This document shows, one piece after another, positions 59,298 through 64,000 of a stretch of 64,000 bases of DNA; position 1 is the first letter of the stretch, and the number at the start of each line of letters is the position of its first letter. The stretch is from Oceanirhabdus seepicola (lineage in GTDB: Bacteria; Bacillota; Clostridia; Clostridiales; Clostridiaceae), in NCBI RefSeq assembly GCF_023684385.1, contig NZ_JAGSOJ010000006.1, positions 1 through 64,000 of the forward strand. Reading direction: 5' to 3'. The notes beneath the pieces are model-generated. The model saw only the letters and a program-made list of their open reading frames with translations, was not told the origin of the DNA and made no database searches. The position numbers and the translations under genes are program-made.

Positions 59298-60029
59298 CTA
59301 TAAATTCTGGTACTTAAATGAGCCAATTGATAGTATAAAGCTTGCAAATCCACATATAGAAAGTGAAAATACTCCAATTAGATAATAGATATTAATTGTT
59401 TCATAAGAACACAAAACCATAACAGCAGACCAAGGTAGAATACTGGCTAAGGCAATAGGCATGTTCATGCTGCCAACTCCTATAATTACAAATAAAAGGC
59501 AAATAAGTAAAGAAGGATAGAATACTTTTTTCTGCTTGATAGTAACCCATAATACTGGCAATAATGAAACAAAATTTAATATGCTACATTTAAAAAACAA
59601 TACAGCAATTTTAATTACTATATCCACACTAAAATGCGCGGGAAATAAAATGCAACAGCCAACATAAGTAATGAGCAAACAAATAATTGTCGCTGAAATA
59701 TGCCATAAAGCCCAGACAATTACTTTGCTCAACAAAAAAGAAGTCCTAGAAGTTGGAGCTGTCAATGTATTAATGATAGTTTGATCTCCATATTCTTTTT
59801 GAATCAGATAGGTAATAATAAAACCGCTTAAAACAGGATAGACTGACAAAAGCACAATACTTACTATTGAATTAATCCATGCATCAATCCCTACTCTTTG
59901 GACACCGGTAAGATAAAATAAGTCTTTTATAACAATAAGCACAGGTATTATTACAGCAATAAAACTACAAATATAAATCATTTTATTATTCTTAATTTTC
60001 ATGAATTCCGCAGTAATGATATTAAGCAA
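59298..60029 (-). CDS. ABC-2 membrane protein, antimicrobial-peptide transporter type
   Basis: A 243-aa permease of the BcrB/lantibiotic-immunity kind with about six segments, starting MLNIITAEFMKIKNNK. Pattern: IKNNKMIYICSFIAVIIPV, then YGDQTIINTLTAPTSRTSFL. TTG 60029 is preferred: GGAGGTGAGG precedes it and it overlaps the ATPase stop by 8 bp. The longer frame to 60158 runs far into the ATPase gene. It works with the ATPase at 60022 to expel or shield from peptide antibiotics. Last gene of a four-gene set. Confidence 0.82.
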   Translation of the reverse strand: MLNIITAEFMKIKNNKMIYICSFIAVIIPVLIVIKDLFYLTGVQRVGIDAWINSIVSIVLLSVYPVLSGFIITYLIQKEYGDQTIINTLTAPTSRTSFLLSKVIVWALWHISATIICLLITYVGCCILFPAHFSVDIVIKIAVLFFKCSILNFVSLLPVLWVTIKQKKVFYPSLLICLLFVIIGVGSMNMPIALASILPWSAVMVLCSYETINIYYLIGVFSLSICGFASFILSIGSFKYQNL

Positions 60030-60945
60030 TCCCCTCACCTCCTGTGATTTTTTTAAAATAATCTTCCAAACTGTCATTGCAAACTTGCAAAGCAGACACA
60101 TCGATATTATTTGTTGTAAGGGCATAATTAAGCTCAGCTGGATTTCTATCTGTTTCATAAATGCGAATGGTTCTATCGGAATCTATTAAATAGTCTGAAA
60201 TACCAAATTGCTGTTCTAAGATGCGAATTGCTTCGGAAGATGAAGAAACACATAAAAAGATATATTTTCTGTTTTTCTTTTCCAATTCCATATAGCTACT
60301 TTCTTCCAGAAGAATACCCTTATGGATAATACCTATATCATCAGCCATCAGTGCGATTTCTGAAAGATTGTGACTTGAAATTAAGATGGTTTTCCCTTGT
60401 CTTGATAAAGTTCTAACAAAATCACGTATACTCGCAATACCTATTGGATCAAGTCCATTACTCGGCTCATCCAAAATTAGCAATTCAGGGTCATTCATAA
60501 TGGCATTGGCAATACCAAGCCGCTGCTTCATACCAAGAGAATATTGCGAAAACGGTTTTTTATCGTTATAAGGCAAACCTACTGCATCAAGAGCTTTTTT
60601 CACGGCGTCTTTACTTATTGTACCACGCAATTTTGAAAAAACTTTTAAATTTTCCTCTCCAGTTAAATTTGGGTAAAAACCAGGCCTTTCAATCAGCGAG
60701 CCAATACGCGGATAAATGTTTTTCTCGTTCCCTAGTAAATTTTGACCAAACACAGAAATTTCACCAGACGTAATACTGGTCAATCCCAATATCATTTTCA
60801 TGATTGTTGTTTTGCCAGCACCATTTCTCCCAAGCAGTCCATAAATTCTTCCTGGTCTAAGATGAATATTTACTTGGTTGATAACTGTCTGTTCTTTATA
60901 TTTTTTTAACAGATTTTTAGTTTCAAGCACAAAACTTCTCATCAT
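60022..60945 (-). CDS. ABC ATPase, bacitracin/lantibiotic-resistance type (BcrA-like)
   Basis: A 307-aa ATPase. Walker A GRNGAGKTT, signature QYSLGMKQRLGIANAIM, Walker B LLILDEPSNGLDPIG, H-loop ISSHNL, and an 80-residue C-terminal extension as in BcrA/NukF. It energises the permease encoded by the overlapping gene. AGGAGAG site. It lies downstream of a sensor kinase and response regulator on the same strand, the common arrangement for peptide-antibiotic resistance. Confidence 0.9.
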   Translation of the reverse strand: MMRSFVLETKNLLKKYKEQTVINQVNIHLRPGRIYGLLGRNGAGKTTIMKMILGLTSITSGEISVFGQNLLGNEKNIYPRIGSLIERPGFYPNLTGEENLKVFSKLRGTISKDAVKKALDAVGLPYNDKKPFSQYSLGMKQRLGIANAIMNDPELLILDEPSNGLDPIGIASIRDFVRTLSRQGKTILISSHNLSEIALMADDIGIIHKGILLEESSYMELEKKNRKYIFLCVSSSSEAIRILEQQFGISDYLIDSDRTIRIYETDRNPAELNYALTTNNIDVSALQVCNDSLEDYFKKITGGEGIA

Positions 60946-61053
60946 TTCTCTCCTTTCATTTTTGGTATAAATTCATTATAACTGACTAACCTTGCCATAA
61001 CCTTACCAAAACCTTGTTTTTTAAGAAAGACAAATAAAAAACTCTGTGAATAA

Positions 61054-61977
61054 TCACAAAGCTAAAGGTAAAATGACTTTAAATATAGTAATTTGATTGG
61101 GAATACTAAATACTTCAATTTTCCCACTATGAGCTTTCACCAATTCACGAACAATAGACAAACCTAAACCACTTCCTTTTATACTGCGTGATTTATCACA
61201 TTTATACAATCGATCAAAAACATGAGGTAGATCACACTCAGATATTCCTTTTCCATTATCTGAAACTTTAATAACTGTTGAATTGTATTGAGAAACTACT
61301 TCAACATCTATACTATTACCATTACTGTGAACAATTACATTTTGAATCAAGTTATTGAGAATTCGGGTAAAAGCGTTGGTATCAAGATTTAAGAAGAGTT
61401 CTGTTTCAGGAATTATAAAATTATAAGTAAATCCACATTGTTCCAACATAGGTATCCAATCTAAGATGATACTTCGAGATAATTCATTTACATCGGTTTT
61501 TTCAAAGAGGAAAATACGTTCTTTAGAATCCAGTTTCATCCATTCAAACAGCATATCAACAAAGTCCTTCAAAGTATATGCTTTATTCCTTGCAACCTCA
61601 ATATAGTTATCTTTTTCTTTTCCAGTAACAATTTCATTATGTATTGCGTCCAAATACCCAATTAAGGATGTAAGTGGAGTTCTAACATCATGCGAAAGAC
61701 TAGTCATTAACTTTTTATATGCTTGCTCTGTATTTTGAAATTTTATAAACTGTTCTTTATTATTCATAACAATTTTATTGATTTTATAGCAAATTTTCGC
61801 AGTCATATCACCATTTTTGGTAATAAGACGCCTGTTAATATTCCCTTGTTCAATATCATCTAACACAACTGATATAGTTTCAAGTTGCCTGCGTACTTTC
61901 AAGATTTGTATTATTAAATATAAAGCAATGCAGATTAAAAATATAAGCAGTATAAATAAAATCTGTATACTTTCCAT
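61054..61977 (-). CDS. Sensor histidine kinase
   Basis: A 307-aa kinase with one N-terminal membrane segment (LFILLIFLICIALYLIIQIL) and no large extracellular domain, like the intramembrane-sensing kinases tied to peptide-antibiotic transporters. H box SHDVRTPLTSLIGYLD (His about residue 95), N box RILNNLIQNVIVHS, G1 DNGKGISE, G2 KGSGLGLSIVRELV. It starts 2 bp after the response regulator gene. It probably senses the peptide via the ABC transporter. Confidence 0.92.
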   Translation of the reverse strand: MESIQILFILLIFLICIALYLIIQILKVRRQLETISVVLDDIEQGNINRRLITKNGDMTAKICYKINKIVMNNKEQFIKFQNTEQAYKKLMTSLSHDVRTPLTSLIGYLDAIHNEIVTGKEKDNYIEVARNKAYTLKDFVDMLFEWMKLDSKERIFLFEKTDVNELSRSIILDWIPMLEQCGFTYNFIIPETELFLNLDTNAFTRILNNLIQNVIVHSNGNSIDVEVVSQYNSTVIKVSDNGKGISECDLPHVFDRLYKCDKSRSIKGSGLGLSIVRELVKAHSGKIEVFSIPNQITIFKVILPLAL

Positions 61978-61979
61978 AA

Positions 61980-62678
61980 TTATGCCTCCTGATTAAAACG
62001 ATAGCCAATTCCACGTACTGTTTGAATATAAAATGGATTATTGGGATCCGATTCAATTTTTTTACGCAGTTTACTGATAAAGGACATGATATTGTTATCG
62101 TCAAAACAATAGTCATCTTCCCATACATGCTTATAAATCTGTTTTTTTGTATAAATTTTTCCCTTGTTAGAGGCAAGGAAATTCAAAAGTTCAAATTCTT
62201 TTCCAGTTAATTTTATTTGCTTCCTACTTATAAATACGGTTCTGGTTTCTTTATCAATAGACATGTCTTTCAGTTGTAACCTAACAGCAGTTTGTTTATC
62301 AAAATAATTCAGCATAGTATATCGTCGAATTAATGAATTGACACGTGCCATAAACTCATTAATTCTAAATGGCTTTGTTAGATAATCGTCTGCTCCTATC
62401 CATAATCCTTTAACTTTGTCTACTTCTTCATTTTTAGCTGTTAACATAAGAACTGGTACAGCGTTTGATTTTCGTAATTCAGACAGTACTGCAAATCCAC
62501 TCATGTCCGGCAGCATAATATCAAGTATGAGAAGAAAATATTTGTTTTCAGCTAATCTATTTAAACCACTTGCACCCGTATGTGATAATTCAGCTATCAT
62601 TCCTTCTTTTTCGATACATTTTTTTAGTAATTGGCATAATTCTATATCATCGTCTATAATTAAAATTCTGTTTTTCAT
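61980..62678 (-). CDS. OmpR-family response regulator
   Basis: A 232-aa regulator. Receiver domain: acidic pocket IIDDDIELC, phospho-Asp in LLILDIMLPDMSG, Lys in LTKPFR. Winged-helix domain: LTGKEFELLNFLASNKGKIY and FISKLRKKIESDPNNP, ending VRGIGYRF. ATG 62678 makes a standard length; the frame is open to 62717. It probably activates the ABC genes at 59298-60945 downstream on the same strand. Confidence 0.92.
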   Translation of the reverse strand: MKNRILIIDDDIELCQLLKKCIEKEGMIAELSHTGASGLNRLAENKYFLLILDIMLPDMSGFAVLSELRKSNAVPVLMLTAKNEEVDKVKGLWIGADDYLTKPFRINEFMARVNSLIRRYTMLNYFDKQTAVRLQLKDMSIDKETRTVFISRKQIKLTGKEFELLNFLASNKGKIYTKKQIYKHVWEDDYCFDDNNIMSFISKLRKKIESDPNNPFYIQTVRGIGYRFNQEA

Positions 62679-62839
62679 AGCTTTTATTTTGTCCTTTCTT
62701 TTATATGTATTATTCATGAATCTTAATATTATGGCACATTATAAATATTTATAAGCACCAAATAGGTGAAAATAATATAAAAGAAGCCCCCTCTATATTA
62801 TGGTTGATTTCTGACAAAAAACCAATAAAAAGTAGACTT

Positions 62840-63037
62840 CATATGAATAGTTTAATACAAAAAATATTTAAATTCAATCCTATAATTAGTTTTAACTTTG
62901 ATGGCGATCATTTAACTTCTGACTCTAGATTAATTCTTTATAAAGAATTTGATGAAGCTATTGGAGTTAACCAATGCATTAAAAACCATAATATTTTTGC
63001 ACTATTCCTTATAAATAATTACCAATATACTCCTTAA
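62840..63037 (+). pseudogene. IS1380-like transposase N-terminal remnant
   Basis: The frame reads LIQKIFKFNPIISFNFDGDH, LTSDSRLILYKEFDEAIGV and then soon stops. This matches the start of IS1380-type transposases (FDGGxLSSDxGLxLxREFDE). No more than about 65 codons remain. The 62718-63341 gap holds otherwise only AT-rich sequence and a repeat-end fragment. Confidence 0.65.
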
Positions 63038-63330
63038 AGTAGAGTCACTTATTCCTTCTTCTCGAAAATTTGTAGATTTTATTAACAGTAAGTTATAAAT
63101 CTAATCCTTTACCCAAAGGAATCTATCATTTCTAACGATTGAATATTTCTCTAAATAGATTTTGATAAGAGCAACTACTACATAACTTTAGATTTTATAT
63201 CATGTAGCAGATAAGCCCACAAAGAAATGGACCAGTAGATATTAACACTCCTTTATCTTTAGTACTGTCGTAAGTTTAATGATAGATCAAGTATTAGATA
63301 TATTAAAATGGTATTTTATTAAGTACCACT

Positions 63331-63350
63331 CTCAACTTCTTTTAAAGTAT
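63331..63350. repeat. Right-end fragment of the hairpin-repeat family
   Basis: CCACTCTCAACTTCTTTTAA, the right terminus and flank of the 247-bp element, lies at the 3' end of the TSUP gene and overlaps its stop region. Confidence 0.4.
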
Positions 63351-64000
63351 TTTAAGTACGTCTACCAATAAAAGTTTAAGTGATAGAAGAAGTGACATTG
63401 TAACAAATATAGGTTTTATAACTTTTGCTCCTTTTTTTAGAGCAAAGGCTGTCCCAAATCTTGCACCAAGTATGCTAAAAATTGCAACAGGTATACCATA
63501 ATAAAGATTTATTTTCAAGTTTATGGCATATAGAAAAAGTGATGAAATATTACTCACAAAATTCATAACCCTGGCATTCGCTCCTGCCTTCTTAAATTCA
63601 AATCCGAAAATGTGAATTAGCCCAAATATCAAGAAAGAGCCTGTTCCTGGTCCGAAAAAACCATCATAGAAACCTAAGGATAGTGCTAATATTACTAATA
63701 GAACAATTCTCTTTTTATCTATAGGTTTAAGATTTTCCTTCATTCCAACTGATTTTGAAAATAAAGAAGATACACCGATAATCATAACCATTACTAGAAT
63801 TATACTACTTAATGCTTTTTCATTAATCTGTAAAGCGGTAGTTACACCAATAGAGGCACCGATAAATGTAAATGGTAAAGCATGTTTTAGTAACTTTTTA
63901 TGGCCATGGCCACTTTTTAAATACTTAATCGAGCTTGTAAGTGATGCACATGTAGCAGAGAACTTATTTGTACCAAGTACCATGTGAGTTGGCAATCCAG
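63342..64000 (-). CDS. TSUP (TauE/SafE) family permease, 5' end beyond the window
   Basis: At least 217 residues of a sulfite/organosulfonate-type permease with about six to seven membrane segments visible. Family pattern: LPTHMVLGTNKFSATCASLTSS near the visible N terminus and LGFYDGFFGPGTGSFLIFGL in the second half. The frame stays open to the window edge, and the family normally has about 30 more N-terminal residues, so the start is not in view. Substrate unknown; TSUP proteins move sulfite, sulfoacetate or thiosulfate. A repeat fragment borders its 3' end. Confidence 0.88.
   Translation of the reverse strand, partial: GLPTHMVLGTNKFSATCASLTSSIKYLKSGHGHKKLLKHALPFTFIGASIGVTTALQINEKALSSIILVMVMIIGVSSLFSKSVGMKENLKPIDKKRIVLLVILALSLGFYDGFFGPGTGSFLIFGLIHIFGFEFKKAGANARVMNFVSNISSLFLYAINLKINLYYGIPVAIFSILGARFGTAFALKKGAKVIKPIFVTMSLLLSLKLLLVDVLKIL

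Overview
The window looks like a chromosomal segment of a low-G+C anaerobic Clostridium-like Firmicute. The evidence is AT-rich sequence, GGAGG-type ribosome binding sites, an A-type RNase P RNA, [FeFe]-hydrogenase and its maturases, a single-chain FGAM synthase, NhaC and many intrinsic terminators. I cannot fix the genus.

Region by region. 1-785: two tandem copies of the RNase P RNA gene, the first cut by the window edge. 800-1055: a decayed ABC-ATPase remnant and a probable minus-strand small RNA. 1146-4654: hydrogenase maturation genes (TM1266-like regulator, hydG, hydF) behind a leader that looks like an attenuator. Two 247-bp repeats made of chains of small hairpins flank hydF. 4974-6797: a secreted leucine-rich-repeat protein. 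7206-10489: a redox-signalling set (DRTGG, HATPase, H-cluster-like Fe-S protein, DRTGG, PHP). 10754-15238: the multisubunit NAD-linked [FeFe]-hydrogenase hydC, a 2Fe-2S protein, hydB and hydA. 15543-19448: an ArsR-type regulator, two methyltransferases, an HATPase and a 54-aa zinc ribbon. 19831-22402: a GntR/YtrA-type ABC-2 operon. 22467-23255: a cyclophilin lipoprotein. 23548-35147: purine synthesis genes purL, E, C, F, M, N, H and D, enough for PRPP to IMP apart from purB and any purK.

35500-48567 is the main accessory region. A transposase-like gene with altered catalytic residues is followed by a branched-chain-type ABC importer (livH-M-G-F-K), two alpha/beta hydrolases, a sigma-54 activator, a FabH-like enzyme, a class II CoA-transferase and a MaoC-like hydratase. 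Two near-identical -24/-12 promoters (37297 and 45661) precede the importer and the FabH/CoA-transferase set. With the activator encoded between them, this reads as one sigma-54 regulon for import and CoA-dependent breakdown of an unknown acyl or oxo compound.

48647-56240: NhaC antiporter, then a maltose-phosphorylase-type sugar locus (GH65, ROK kinase, MsmK-type ATPase, LacI regulator) with LacI-type operators. 56298-58794: a PAP2-like membrane protein, a DUF523/DUF1722 protein and two stand-alone ATP-cone proteins. 58849-63350: an antimicrobial-peptide-type ABC transporter with a two-component system, bounded by IS4-like and IS1380-like remnants. The window ends inside a TSUP permease.

The most unusual observations are the tandem rnpB genes, the attenuator-like hyd leader with a small uORF over its terminator, the seven-hairpin repeat, the predicted sRNA and the sigma-54 island. 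No tRNA, CRISPR array, prophage or toxin locus was recognised.
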